Source: Bog-756 sp963831535 (lineage in GTDB: Bacteria; Actinomycetota; Acidimicrobiia; Acidimicrobiales; RAAP-2). Taken from it: a stretch of DNA of 64,000 nucleotides. The stretch covers positions 248,001 through 312,000 of the forward strand of contig CAWHQP010000008.1 of assembly GCA_963831535.1 (NCBI GenBank), in the 5' to 3' direction. The notes beneath the pieces are model-generated. The model saw only the letters and a list, made by a program, of their open reading frames with translations, searched no databases and was not told the DNA's origin. Below, piece after piece: positions 36,077 through 45,064 of the stretch (positions are counted from its first letter, which is position 1; each line of letters starts with the position of its first letter). The translations under genes were made by a program, and so were the position numbers.

Positions 36077-36485
36077 CGTCCTCCTCCGCCATCAGGCTGT
36101 ACCGATTCTGCCCCAGACGCGTTCGGCCTGCTCGATCTCCACCGAGGTGGTCGGCCGCGGACAGGACACCCCCTGGGTCTGGTTCCGGGCGATGGTGGGT
36201 TGGTCGCCATCGTCGACGAGGTGAGCCGTCGCCACGCCGCGGGCAGGCAGCAACGTGGTGGAGGAGTGGTCCTAGAGGAGGGCAGAATCCGTGCTTTGGT
36301 CATCCTTCGAGTCACTCGCGGCGAGGTCCAGACAGGTGGCAACTCGGTCAAAAGCCAGTCGACCCGAGCCGACGGTTGGTACTTGAGAGCTACTCCGTCT
36401 CGACTCTATGAACGCTACGAACCGACCGAGCATGTCACAACGCGTCTGAACCACGCACTCGGGGGCACCCCTGACGGCCACCGGC
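36077..36485. other. Less GC-rich intergenic stretch without a recognised gene
   Basis: About 410 bases with no ORF that I can support; possible ORFs on both strands have no domain character. Base composition is less GC-rich than the surrounding genes. A 31-codon ORF at 36291-36386 does have a strong SD (GAGGAGGG), but nothing else supports it. The stretch sits between a signalling gene and a toxin-antitoxin pair and may mark the edge of a transferred segment. Confidence 0.4.
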
Positions 36486-36528
36486 TATAATATGAACTTG
36501 TCTTGGCATACAATGACGAGGAGCATCA
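36486..36528 (+). promoter_or_regulatory. Probable promoter and SD of the toxin-antitoxin pair
   Basis: TATAAT at 36486-36491 in an unusually AT-rich stretch for this genome, followed by GAGGAG six bases before the GTG of the antitoxin gene. A convincing -35 box at the usual spacing is not seen. AbrB-type antitoxins commonly bind such AT-rich promoters, so autoregulation is a reasonable inference. Confidence 0.45.
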
Positions 36529-36771
36529 GTGACGGCCAACTACGTGATGAAAATCTCGTCCAACGGACAGGTGTCGATCCCAGCAGAGGCCCGGGCCCGA
36601 TGGAACGCTGATCGGGTTGTGGTGGTCGATCTCGGTGACCGCGTGGTGCTTCGTCCCCTTCCCAGAGAGCCCGTCAGCGAGCTCCGGGGGAAGTACCGAC
36701 GCGGTGTGAGCAGCGATCGGATCCGACAGCAGTCGAGGATTGACGAGTCGGCCGGAGAACGCCGGCGATGA
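36529..36771 (+). CDS. AbrB/MazE-type antitoxin
   Basis: 80-aa protein with an N-terminal SpoVT-AbrB swapped-hairpin domain: YVMKISSNGQVSIPAEARARWN, then VVVVDLGDRVVLRPLP. The C-terminal tail is basic and flexible (SSDRIRQQSR), as expected for the part that wraps the toxin. GTG start with a good SD. It overlaps the PIN toxin gene by 4 bases (ATGA), the usual arrangement of a type II pair. It should bind the toxin and repress the shared promoter. Confidence 0.88.
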   Translation: MTANYVMKISSNGQVSIPAEARARWNADRVVVVDLGDRVVLRPLPREPVSELRGKYRRGVSSDRIRQQSRIDESAGERRR

Positions 36772-37202
36772 TTGTTCTCGATTCCTTCGCTGTCCTGGCA
36801 CTGTTCAGAGATGAACCCGCTGCTCCGCTGGTCCAGCATCTGGTTGAGTCCGAGAAGGACGTGACGCTCACCGCGCTCGGCGTCTCCGAGGTGCTCGATC
36901 ATCTGGTTCGAGCATTGGGGGCCGACGAGGACGAGGCGGTGCTGGATGTGGCTCAGCTCAGTCTGACGCTTCCGATCTCGGTCGACCTTGAGGTGGCTAC
37001 GCAGGCCGGACTGCTCCGCGCCCGTCACTACCACCGCAAGAACCGAGCCGTGAGCCTTGCTGACTGCGTTGCGGCCGTGTCGGCACAAGTGACGAGCGCC
37101 CGACTTGCTTCAGCTGACCTGCACCTGCTCGACATGTGCCAGGAGGAGGGAGTCGCCGTCATTGCGTTACCGGACAGCACTGGGCATACCTGGTCGCCCT
37201 AA
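36768..37202 (+). CDS. VapC-type PIN-domain toxin
   Basis: 144-aa PIN-domain ribonuclease. The acidic active-site residues are in place: Asp5 (IVLDSFAVLAL), Glu41 (GVSEVLDHL), Asp99 (SLADCVAAV) and Asp117 (ASADLHLL). VapC-type toxins cleave RNA, often tRNA; the target here is unknown. Translationally coupled to the AbrB-type antitoxin (ATGA). Pairing of a PIN toxin with an AbrB antitoxin is common. Confidence 0.9.
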   Translation: MIVLDSFAVLALFRDEPAAPLVQHLVESEKDVTLTALGVSEVLDHLVRALGADEDEAVLDVAQLSLTLPISVDLEVATQAGLLRARHYHRKNRAVSLADCVAAVSAQVTSARLASADLHLLDMCQEEGVAVIALPDSTGHTWSP

Positions 37203-37289
37203 TTGCCGGGAACGAGCCGATTATCGATCGACGCCGACAGGGACTTCGGAGATAGGCTTGCATTGAGGTCAGTTGAAGGTCGGAAGCCA

Positions 37290-37442
37290 ATGAGCGAAGC
37301 GAATCCGAAGGGCTACAACTTCCAGGTCACGGTGACCAGTGGGCACGAGGCCGAGGCCAAAGCCGCCGAGATGGCGAAGAAGCCGAACCGATTAGGCATG
37401 TTCATCGTGAAGCTGCTGAAGGGCAGGCCAGGCTCGCACTAG
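37290..37442 (+). CDS. Possible 50-aa small basic protein
   Basis: From ATG 37290: MSEANPKGYNFQVTVTSGHEAEAKAAEMAKKPN, then GMFIVKLLKGRPGSH. Amino acid use is balanced, unlike shadow frames here, and GGAAG precedes the ATG closely. An in-frame extension to 37203 would touch the PIN gene stop. No family recognised. It may be part of the same acquired segment as the toxin-antitoxin pair. Confidence 0.35.
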   Translation: MSEANPKGYNFQVTVTSGHEAEAKAAEMAKKPNRLGMFIVKLLKGRPGSH

Positions 37443-37518
37443 CAAGAACGGTCTCCCTCACCTGGTTCTGGTGCTGACCGCTGAGTGGCGATGTCGGATC
37501 GATAGGTGTGATCAGCTC

Positions 37519-38124
37519 TTACGTTCGTGTCGCCGCCACCTGCCAGGCGAGGGCTCCGGCGGGATTCCAGGTGAGGTCGATGACGGTGGGTTCGATCAAC
37601 TCGAGTTCCCATCCCTCTGAGAATGCAGTCCGAATCTCGTCTTGAGTCACCCGGCGCGGTCCCCAGTCACCCGGCTGGTGCTCGCTGAAACAGAGCATGT
37701 GAAAGTGACCACCAGGAGGCACTACCCCGGCGACGCTCTTGACGTAGCGTGAGCGTTCGCCATCATCGAGTACATGGAAGAGTCCGCAGTCGAGCACCGT
37801 GTCGAACTGCTCACCCAGTTCTACGAGTCCAAGGGCATCAGCCACCAGGAATCGCGCCTCAATGCCCCGCTCGGTTGCTTTCACGGTGGCCAGGTCGATT
37901 GCTTTTGCCGAAAGGTCGATTCCCAACACTTCGTGGCCGAGCGAAGCGGCCAGAAGGGCGTGCTCACCGGTCCCACATCCCGGATCGAGGACTCTTCCCA
38001 CCAGGTTCCCGTCGTTGGCCAGGCGGTCGAACGCTGGCTGGGGCCGCCCGATGTCCCAAGCGGCCGGGGTCTCAGACGCATAGATCGCATCGAAATCGTG
38101 ACGTGGACCCTGCATCAAAGCCAT
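37519..38124 (-). CDS. Class I SAM-dependent methyltransferase
   Basis: 201-aa methyltransferase. RPQPAFDRLANDGNLVGRVLDPGCGTGEHALLAASLG contains motif I, VLGIDLSAKAID motif II, and DTVLDCGLFHVLDD the motif IV region. Length and motifs place it among small-molecule methyltransferases of the tellurite/thiopurine type. Substrate unknown. It is read towards the toxin-antitoxin segment. Less GC-rich than most neighbours. Confidence 0.87.
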   Translation of the reverse strand: MALMQGPRHDFDAIYASETPAAWDIGRPQPAFDRLANDGNLVGRVLDPGCGTGEHALLAASLGHEVLGIDLSAKAIDLATVKATERGIEARFLVADALGLVELGEQFDTVLDCGLFHVLDDGERSRYVKSVAGVVPPGGHFHMLCFSEHQPGDWGPRRVTQDEIRTAFSEGWELELIEPTVIDLTWNPAGALAWQVAATRT

Positions 38125-38180
38125 GCTGCCAGGAATCGGTCTGAGGTGCGTCAGTAAGCCGGATAGGTGGGGCAGCTGTC

Positions 38181-38196
38181 AGGCGCGACGGCGCCT
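38181..38196. repeat. Perfect short inverted repeat between a methyltransferase and tRNA-Gly
   Basis: AGGCGC and GCGCCT flank a four-base loop, a 6-bp perfect hairpin in the AT-richer 169-base gap. It is about 100 bases beyond the tRNA 3' end and 57 bases upstream of the methyltransferase start, so it may be an operator or a distal terminator. Evidence is limited to the symmetry. Confidence 0.35.
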
Positions 38197-38293
38197 AATC
38201 AATAACGGTAAATATCGCGCCAATCGGCAAAACAGGACTGCGGGGACCAGGTCGGGGACGTGGCGTAATGGGGTCTGACCAGGGGAGGAGCTT

Positions 38294-38367
38294 TGGAGCG
38301 GCTGAAGGGGATCGAACCCTCGTCATCAGTTTGGAAAACTGAGGCTCTACCATTGAGCTACAGCCGC
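38294..38367 (-). tRNA. tRNA-Gly(UCC)
   Basis: On the minus strand the acceptor GCGGCTG (38367 downward) pairs with CAGCCGC. The D-arm is GTAGCTCAATGGTAGAGC, the anticodon stem TCAGT/ACTGA encloses the loop TTTCCAA with anticodon TCC (Gly, codon GGA), and the T-arm contains GGTTCGATCC. The discriminator is T and CCA is encoded (38294-38296). Structure and length (71 bases plus CCA) are normal. Confidence 0.96.
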
Positions 38368-38414
38368 GGGTGGTGCTGGTGACGGGTTGACCCTCACCGG
38401 TGAGAGGACACAGG

Positions 38415-39077
38415 TTAGCCCGGACCCCAGAGTGGTTCGTCAACGGTGAAGCCGACCGGTGTACCCCACCGGTTGCGGTAGGAAACCTCGTGGACCGGCC
38501 TCCGTGGCGCCACCCCCCACCGTCCCGTGGGATAGCCGAAGCTGACGCAGCAGGCCATCACCCACTGTTCGTCGGTGGGGACACTCAAGATCTCGAAGAC
38601 TTCGTCGGGATGCCACAGGCCGAGCACCGCGGTCAGCGAACTGCCCACCCCCTCCGCCCTGGCGGCCAGCTGGGCACTCCAGATGGCCGGGAAGATGGAC
38701 CCACCGGTCGGGTCGGCCTGGACGAACCCGAACAACAGCAGGGGCACGTCCTCAAAGTGGTCAGCCAACCACTGGGCTGAGCGCTGGACCTTTACCATGG
38801 CGATGCTCTCGGCTGCGTCGGGGTCGGCTCTCGCCGCGGCCAGCCGGTCGGCGTAGATCGTGGCCCAGAGCTGCTCGATGGCGTGACGGTAGAGCGGACC
38901 GATCCGTCCGATGACCGACTTGTCGTCGACGAGCAGGAAGCACCAGTTCTGGGTATTCCCTCCCGAAGGAGCCCGGATGGCGGCGTCGAGGATCCGAGCC
39001 TGGACCTCGGTGGGGATGGGGTCGGGCCTGACCCGGCGCATGGCCCGGGTGGTGTAGAGCGCTTCGGCGATGTCCAT
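38415..39077 (-). CDS. Nitroreductase-family FMN oxidoreductase
   Basis: 220-aa nitroreductase-fold protein. The N-terminus IAEALYTTRAMRRVRPDPIP with RAMR at the FMN phosphate site, APSGGNTQNWCFLLV, and the later VGSSLTAVLGLWHPDEVFEILSVPTDE and SFGYPTGRW match the family. It probably uses FMN and NAD(P)H; substrate unknown. ATG 39075-39077 is chosen because the extra 16 residues from the upstream start are Pro/Gly-rich and lack family character. Confidence 0.9.
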   Translation of the reverse strand: MDIAEALYTTRAMRRVRPDPIPTEVQARILDAAIRAPSGGNTQNWCFLLVDDKSVIGRIGPLYRHAIEQLWATIYADRLAAARADPDAAESIAMVKVQRSAQWLADHFEDVPLLLFGFVQADPTGGSIFPAIWSAQLAARAEGVGSSLTAVLGLWHPDEVFEILSVPTDEQWVMACCVSFGYPTGRWGVAPRRPVHEVSYRNRWGTPVGFTVDEPLWGPG

Positions 39078-39194
39078 GGCATCCTCCCCTGGCGATGGCC
39101 CGGGCCACCCGGGTGGTTCGCTCACCGTAGCGCCGCCGGATGTCCCGGAACGGGTGATCCCGATCGCGGCGCGTCACCGGTGCCGCGCGGTGCT

Positions 39195-40560
39195 ATGACC
39201 GGGGTCCATGATGGCTGCTCGGTCCGACCGCCAACCCGGGCGTCCCCGGGCCAGGGGACCTTCCGACGCGCGGGGACGCGGACCGGGTCGGAAGCCCGCC
39301 CTCTGTCCGTACGCGTCGAACTCGTGACCGGTGCCATCGCGGCCGGCGGCGGTTGCGTGGCCCGGGCCGGAGACGGACGAGTGGTGTTCGTCCGTCACGC
39401 CCTGCCCGGAGAGCGGGTCGTGGCCGAGGTCACCTCGGAGACCACCTCGTTCCTGCGTGCCGATACCGTCCAGGTGCTCGAGCCTTCGGTCCACCGGGTC
39501 GAGCCGCCCTGTCCACTGGCCGGTCCCGGTCGGTGCGGGGGGTGCGACTGGCAGCACGTTGCCCTCCCGGCCCAGCGGGAGCTGAAGCAGGATCTGGTGG
39601 TCGAACAGCTCCGGCGGCTGGCCGGGATCGACTGGACAGTGGTGGTCGAGGAGGTGGCCGGCGCTCCCGACGGACTGGGATGGCGGACCCGGGTGCGCTT
39701 CGCCGTCGATCGCTCCGGCCAGGTGGGACTCCACCGGCACCGGTCCCACGACATCGAGCCGGTGGCGAGTTGTCCTCTGGCCACCGACCAGCTCAACGAG
39801 GTCGGGGTCGGTCGGTCCTTGTGGCGAGGGGCCCACCACGTCGAGGTGACCGCCCCCGCCGGTGGGGGGCCGGCTCTGGTCTCGGTGGAGACCGGTCGGC
39901 GGGTCCTGGTCGACACGCCGGTCGTCGATGCGGGTCTGGTGGTCAACGGTCGGACACGGCGCCGTCCCGACCGTGTCCACATCCAGGTGGGACAGCATCG
40001 GTTCGGGATCAGCGCCGGCGTCTTCTGGCAGGTCCACCCCGGGGCCGCCGCCATCCTGACCGAGACCGTGTTGGCCGGTCTCGACCCCGGCGGCCGGGGA
40101 CCGGGTGGCCGATCTCTTCGCGGGAGCCGGACTGTTCACGGTTCCTCTGGCCCACTCGGTGGGACCCCTCGGCTCCGTGGTGGCCGTCGAACGGAGTGGC
40201 CGGGCCTGCGCCGATGCGGTGAGCAACGCCGAGGGCCTCCACCACGTGGAGATCATCCGCTCCGAGGTCGATTCGGATCTCGTTGCCGACGGTCTCGGCT
40301 CGCCCGACCTGGTGGTACTGGACCCCGCCCGGGAAGGGGCGGGTCGGGCGGTCATGGGAGCCCTGGTGTCGCTCGTGCCGGCCCCCCGGGCCATCGCCTA
40401 TGTCTCGTGTGACCCGGCCTCGTTCGCCCGCGACCTCCGGGTGGCACTGGATGCCGGATGGACCATGGACGCACTCCGGTGCTTCGACCTGTTCCCGATG
40501 ACCGAGCATGTCGAACTGGTGGCCATTCTGCGTCCCCCACCGGGACCCCAGCTAGCCTGA
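39195..40560 (+). CDS. RlmD/TrmA-like m5U RNA methyltransferase, frameshifted
   Basis: SAM-dependent uracil-5 RNA methyltransferase. A TRAM domain opens the conserved part (VELVTGAIAAGGGCVAR), then four cysteines suit a 4Fe-4S cluster (CPLAGPGRCGGCDW and SCPL). After about base 40101 the catalytic domain continues in the next frame: VADLFAGAGLFTVPLA, VVLDPAREGAG, catalytic YVSCDPASFARDL and base motif EHVELVAIL. One extra C near 40101-40102 joins the parts. The start is uncertain: ATG 39195 is the first in frame, but GTG 39324 is near the conserved start. Confidence 0.88.
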
Positions 40561-40596
40561 CCTGGTCATTCGTGTCGGCGCTGCTACCCTCACCCT

Positions 40597-41133
40597 GTGC
40601 GAGGTCGGACCGGGGTGTTCGTGGCCGTGGCGGTGCTGGCGTCGGTCGCCGCCGGGTGTTCGGGCGGCACCGCCAGCACGTCGACGACCCGGCCGCCCCA
40701 ACCGGCCGGCTCAGTCCCATCACCGATAGCCGTCGAGGTGTGCTCCCACGATGCCCTGACCGAGATCAACTCGGCACTGGGGGAGCGGGCCGCAGTCTCG
40801 CACCCGACCTGGATCGACCACCTCTACGAGTGCCGATACACCTACCCCACGGGATCCATGCTCCTGTCGGTCAAAGAGCTCTCGAGCTGGGCCGAGACCA
40901 CCCAGTACTTCGACAACCTGGCCACCACGCTCGGGAAGTCCCGTGAGCTCCAGGGCCTGGGCCAAGGGGCATTCCAGACCACTTCCGGCTCCGTGGTGGT
41001 ACGCAAGGACTGGAAGGTCTTGCTGGTGGACTCCACCGGGCTGCCTGCCCAGTTCGGCGTTCCGCCGACCAGTTCAGGGGACGTGGCCGTGACGGTGGGC
41101 GACGTCATCCTCGGCTGCTGGGCGGGGGACTGA
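40597..41133 (+). CDS. Putative lipoprotein (DUF3558-like)
   Basis: 178-aa exported lipoprotein. The signal peptide (RGRTGVFVAVAVLASVAAGCSGG) ends in a lipobox VAAGC, so the mature protein should be anchored at Cys21 on the outer face of the membrane. A Ser/Thr/Pro linker precedes a domain with two Cys (VEVCSHDALTEIN and LYECRYTY) and a Trp-rich C-terminus (ILGCWAG). This resembles actinobacterial DUF3558 lipoproteins. Function unknown. GTG start at 40597. Confidence 0.75.
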   Translation: MRGRTGVFVAVAVLASVAAGCSGGTASTSTTRPPQPAGSVPSPIAVEVCSHDALTEINSALGERAAVSHPTWIDHLYECRYTYPTGSMLLSVKELSSWAETTQYFDNLATTLGKSRELQGLGQGAFQTTSGSVVVRKDWKVLLVDSTGLPAQFGVPPTSSGDVAVTVGDVILGCWAGD

Positions 41134-41153
41134 CTCCGAAGTCGGCCAACCGG

Positions 41154-42278
41154 TCAGTAGGCCGCCTTTCCGGTGGCAGAGATGGTCTGGATCGAACCCA
41201 GGCACATCTCGTCCGAGGATCCGTCGCCCCAGGTCACGTAGCGAGGCGGGAGCTTGCGCAGCTGGGGGAGCTCCTGGCGCAGCGTCGGGTCGTAGGTGCA
41301 GGTGACCCCGACGGTGTCGCCCGGTCGGGTGAGCACGGGCGTCTTCAGCGTGTAGGACCTCTGGTAGTCGAAGTTGTAGTTCGTCACGTCGAGGAGGGTC
41401 TGGGCCCCAGGAGTGCCCGGATTGAGCACGATCTTCATACCCCGACCCAGGAGGTGCATGTGGACACCCAGCCGCACGATCTCACGGCCGCCCTGGACAG
41501 GCCAATCGCACGACGTGGTGTCACCAGCTGGAGGATCGGTCATGCTGCGGCCGCAGAATTGCTCCAGGAAGTCGACAAAACCCACCTGGGCCTGGCCGAA
41601 CCGCTGGCCGAGATCGACCAGTGACGCCGCTCCGACTGCAGAGCGGACCGGTGACTCCGGCGGGACAGGGGATGTCAGGGCGGTGCGGGCATCAACTCGA
41701 GGGAGAGTGGCTTGAGGGCCGTGGTGGAGGGCACGGTGTGCAAGGTGAGTGAGGCGCTGACCGGCTTGTCTCCCCGGAGCAGGTTGTAGTGGATCTGCAT
41801 GATGACCATGCTGCCGGCCGGGAGCTTCACCCCGGTACCGGTCGGGGAGGACGTCTTCGCCATGGCCGGGGGCCCATGCGGTGAGCCAGGGTGTCTGGGA
41901 GATCTGGGCCAGGCCCGTACCGGGAAGAGCCGTCTCGCCGAAACAGGTCCAACCTTTGCCGTCGACGTCGGCGGCTCTGGCTGCGGCCACCTCGTCTGGA
42001 GGGACCAGGAACAAGATGGCGTGATGGACCTCCACGCTGTTCGGATAGAACTGGCTGGAGACGATGAACGAGTTGCGGGTGACGTGCGGGTCGACCAGCG
42101 TGCAGTGGTAGTCGTCAGTCCCGCCGGACGGGGCATGGGGGGTGTAGGAACTGGCCCGCATGGTGATGCTGGTCACCGGGGGTGCCGAGGCGCCGGCGGT
42201 CGACCCCACCGAACCGATGGCCATCGCCGTTGCCGCCAGTACTCCGACCAGAACCAGACGCATCCCCCCCGATGACAT
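41154..42278 (-). CDS. Secreted copper type II monooxygenase-like protein, frameshifted twice
   Basis: Secreted protein of the copper type II, ascorbate-dependent (PHM/DBH-like) fold. An N-terminal signal peptide (residues 1 to about 30) precedes the domain. CuH-site histidines are in VEVHHAILFLV and VIMQIHYNLL; the CuM HxH is in VHMHLLGRGMKI and its Met in SSDEMCLGS. The middle third lies in another frame: one extra base near 41840 and one missing base near 41683 enclose it, and the frame then returns. Merged length about 375 aa. It lies 88 bases downstream of the copper ATPase on the same strand. Confidence 0.82.
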   Translation of the reverse strand: MSSGGMRLVLVGVLAATAMAIGSVGSTAGASAPPVTSITMRASSYTPHAPSGGTDDYHCTLVDPHVTRNSFIVSSQFYPNSVEVHHAILFLVPPDEVAAARAADVDGKGWTCFGETALPGTGLAQISQTPWLTAWAPGHGEDVLPDRYRGEAPGRQHGHHADPLQPAPGRQAGQRLTHLAHRALHHGPQATLPRVDARTALTSPVPPESPVRSAVGAASLVDLGQRFGQAQVGFVDFLEQFCGRSMTDPPAGDTTSCDWPVQGGREIVRLGVHMHLLGRGMKIVLNPGTPGAQTLLDVTNYNFDYQRSYTLKTPVLTRPGDTVGVTCTYDPTLRQELPQLRKLPPRYVTWGDGSSDEMCLGSIQTISATGKAAY

Positions 42279-42366
42279 CCCCGCATCCTATCGGTAGCGA
42301 TCCCGGTGGTGCCGGCACGCCGCCGGGACGTCGCTACCGGGCCGGTTCGGCCCGTTGGCCATCGGA

Positions 42367-45057
42367 CTACGAGGCGATCGTCACCGAGGTGGTGAACGAG
42401 ACGTCGTGGGCTCCGAACGGTGTCGTCACGGTGAACCGCCAGGTACCCGGAGCGAGCACCACGACCTCGCTGAAGTGTCCCGGGGCCACGGTCAGTTGAC
42501 GGAGCAGGTGGGGGGCACCGCCGGTGGGCGCGGCCGTCACCACCGGGTCCACGGTGGCCAGATCGGACGGGTTCCCCGAAAAGATGAGATGGAACTGATT
42601 CACGCCGACCCGACCGGGTAGGAGGTAGCTCTCCACCGAGCCGCCCCGGGGCAGGGCGTGGGTGGTGATGGACGGAAGTTCGGGCAGGAGGGACTGACCC
42701 CGGGCGGGAGACACGATCTGACTGACCACCGTGAGCCCGGCGAACAACACGATGGGCAGCGCCACTGAGGCCACCACTCCCCGTCGCCCTCTCAGGACGC
42801 GGGGAGGCTCGACCCCCGCGGGACCCGACCGACCCACCCGGGTGAGCCGCAGGCTGTTCAGGACCACGATGATGCTGGACAGTCCCATGGCCAGGGCGGC
42901 GACCAGCGGATCCAAGAGGCCGAAGGCGGCCAGCGGGAGGGCCGACACGTTGTAGCCCATGGCCCAACCGAAGTTCTGCACGATCACGGCATAGGTCGAT
43001 CCGGCCACCCCCACGGCTGCCGGAACGCCGTGGAGGTCGTTGCCCAGCAGGGCCACGTCGCTGTTGGCCAGCGCCGCTTCGGAGCCGCTCCCGATGGCAC
43101 AGCCGACGTCGGCGGCGGCCAGGGCCGGGGCGTCGTTGACCCCGTCGCCCACCATCATGAGATGCCTGGATCCCCGGCGCAGCTCAGCTACCGCGTCCAT
43201 TTTCCCGGCCGGACTGAGCCCGCTGCGGGCGTCGGTGATGCCCAACGTGGTCGCCACGGTCTGGACCGCCGGCCGGCTGTCCCCGCTCAGGATGGACGAC
43301 GACAGTCCCATGGCGGCCAGGTGGTGGACGGCATCACCCGCCTCGGGCCGCAGCGGCGTGGCCACCGCGATGGCCCCGATGGTCACGCCGTCCCTGTCCA
43401 CCACGACCACCGTCTCTCCGGCGTCGTAGCGCTCCATCACCGCGGTGGTCATCGAGGCGGGGAGTTCGGCGGGAAGCATCCGGCCGACCCGCACGGTGTG
43501 GACGCCCACCATGCCAGTCACGCCCACACCGGGCAATGAGCGCACCGCCGACGCCGGCGCCACCGGCTGAGCCGACGTCATTGCCGCTCGGGTGACGGCC
43601 GAGGCGATGGGATGCTCGCTCTCCGCCTCGACAGCGGCCGCCATGACCAGGACATCGTCGGCGGTGGTACCGGGCACGGCGGTGACCGCGGTGACCACGG
43701 CGTGGCGTTCGGTAAGGGTCCCGGTCTTGTCGAATACCACCGCGTCCACTTTGGCCAATCGCTCCAGCACGTCACCGTTGCGGATGAAGATGCCCAGGGC
43801 CGCCGCCCGGCCGCAACCCACCATCATGGCCACCGGCGCGGCCAGGCCCATGGCGCAGGGGCAGGCCACAAGCAGCACAGCCAGACCGCTCAGGACGGCC
43901 TGGCCGGCGTTTCCCACTACCAGCCACCAGGCCAGGAAGGTCAGGGCGGCAGCGGCCAGAACGGCGGGAACGAACACACTACTTATCCGGTCGGCCAGGC
44001 GCTGGAGGGGGGCCTTGTCCCGCTGGGCGTCGTCGACCAGCCGCTGCAGGTGGGCCAGTACCGACTCGGCGGCCACCGCGTCGACCCGCAGTACCAACGC
44101 CCCTTCGCCGTTCCGCGTTCCTCCGGTGACCGGATCACCGGGCCCACGGTCCACCGGGAGCGGCTCGCCGGTGAGCATGGACTCGTCCACGGGTGACCAT
44201 CCGGCCACGACGGTGCCGTCCAGGGGGACGGCCTCACCCGGGCGGACCCGTACCAGTGCTCCGACTGGGACGCTCTCGGGGGCCACCAGTTCGCCGACCT
44301 CGTCCTCGGTCCCCTTGACGACGCGGGCCGAGGGCGGTCGTAGCGAGAGGAGCGAGTGCATGGCCCGGGCCGCCCGTTCACGCGCCCGGGCCTCGATCGC
44401 CCGTCCGGTGACCAGAATGGCCACGATGAGCGGGGCCATGACGCCGTGCAGCCGGGCTGCGAAGGCCCCACTGCCGCCCAGGTGGACATGACGACCTCCG
44501 AGGGCGATGGCTTCCACGGCACTCACGGACAGGGCCGCCAGCGTCCCGAGGGCGATCAGTGTGTCCATGCTGGTCGCACCGTGTCGCAGCAGTCGGGCGC
44601 TGTCCCGGAGGAAGGGCCAGCCTCCGGCGAACTCGACCACCACGGCCAGAATCAGGACGGTCCAACCAGCCGTGGACGTCTCCGGTGCGGCCACGGCCAC
44701 GGCCAGGGCGGCCAGGGCCAGAGGCCAGGAGACGAGCGCCCGTACCAACCAGTGGTCGGGGTCGGTACGGGCGGCCTCGGGCCGGTCGCCGACGACCGGA
44801 GCGGCGGTGTAGCCCACGTCGGAGACGGCCCGGCACAGCTGGTCCGTGTCGAGCCTGGTCGGATCGTAGGAAACGAATGCTCTGGTTGTGGCCAGGTTGA
44901 CGGAGGCACTGGCCACGGCCGGGAGCCGCCCGAGCGTCCTCTGGATCCGAGCGGCGCAGGCGCTGCAGTGCATGCCGCCGAGCTCGAGCTCGGCCGTGGC
45001 CATGAGCAGGTCATCGGGCTCCGCCGTGGGCGTCTCCACTACGGGTGCCGACGTCAC
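42367..45057 (-). CDS. Cu(I)-exporting P1B-type ATPase with a C-terminal extension
   Basis: About 896-aa heavy-metal ATPase. An N-terminal HMA domain carries GMHCSACAARI. The metal site CPC (LLVACPCAMGL), phosphorylation motif DKTGTLT, SEHPIASAV, and GDGVNDAP follow; YN and MGLSS in the last two transport helices mark Cu(I) specificity. After the last transport helix come about 145 extra residues: one more hydrophobic helix (VVASVALPIVLFAGLTVV) and an extracytoplasmic beta-rich domain (NQFHLIFSGNP, FRVTV-type strands) absent from ordinary CopA. GTG 45057 is 7 bases after the HMA chaperone gene. Related to copper detoxification. Confidence 0.92.
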   Translation of the reverse strand: MTSAPVVETPTAEPDDLLMATAELELGGMHCSACAARIQRTLGRLPAVASASVNLATTRAFVSYDPTRLDTDQLCRAVSDVGYTAAPVVGDRPEAARTDPDHWLVRALVSWPLALAALAVAVAAPETSTAGWTVLILAVVVEFAGGWPFLRDSARLLRHGATSMDTLIALGTLAALSVSAVEAIALGGRHVHLGGSGAFAARLHGVMAPLIVAILVTGRAIEARARERAARAMHSLLSLRPPSARVVKGTEDEVGELVAPESVPVGALVRVRPGEAVPLDGTVVAGWSPVDESMLTGEPLPVDRGPGDPVTGGTRNGEGALVLRVDAVAAESVLAHLQRLVDDAQRDKAPLQRLADRISSVFVPAVLAAAALTFLAWWLVVGNAGQAVLSGLAVLLVACPCAMGLAAPVAMMVGCGRAAALGIFIRNGDVLERLAKVDAVVFDKTGTLTERHAVVTAVTAVPGTTADDVLVMAAAVEAESEHPIASAVTRAAMTSAQPVAPASAVRSLPGVGVTGMVGVHTVRVGRMLPAELPASMTTAVMERYDAGETVVVVDRDGVTIGAIAVATPLRPEAGDAVHHLAAMGLSSSILSGDSRPAVQTVATTLGITDARSGLSPAGKMDAVAELRRGSRHLMMVGDGVNDAPALAAADVGCAIGSGSEAALANSDVALLGNDLHGVPAAVGVAGSTYAVIVQNFGWAMGYNVSALPLAAFGLLDPLVAALAMGLSSIIVVLNSLRLTRVGRSGPAGVEPPRVLRGRRGVVASVALPIVLFAGLTVVSQIVSPARGQSLLPELPSITTHALPRGGSVESYLLPGRVGVNQFHLIFSGNPSDLATVDPVVTAAPTGGAPHLLRQLTVAPGHFSEVVVLAPGTWRFTVTTPFGAHDVSFTTSVTIAS

Positions 45058-45064
45058 GGGGCGA

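Noticed and set aside
36291..36386. 31-codon ORF with SD GAGGAGGG
   Set aside because: A good SD but no supporting domain, neighbour coupling or length; kept only as a note in the intergenic entry.
36200..36490. 97-codon plus-strand ORF upstream of the toxin-antitoxin pair
   Set aside because: No SD, no domain, and mixed composition; it overlaps the promoter region of the pair.
38195..38443. Minus-strand ORF across tRNA-Gly
   Set aside because: It reads through the tRNA gene, whose cloverleaf and anticodon are clear.
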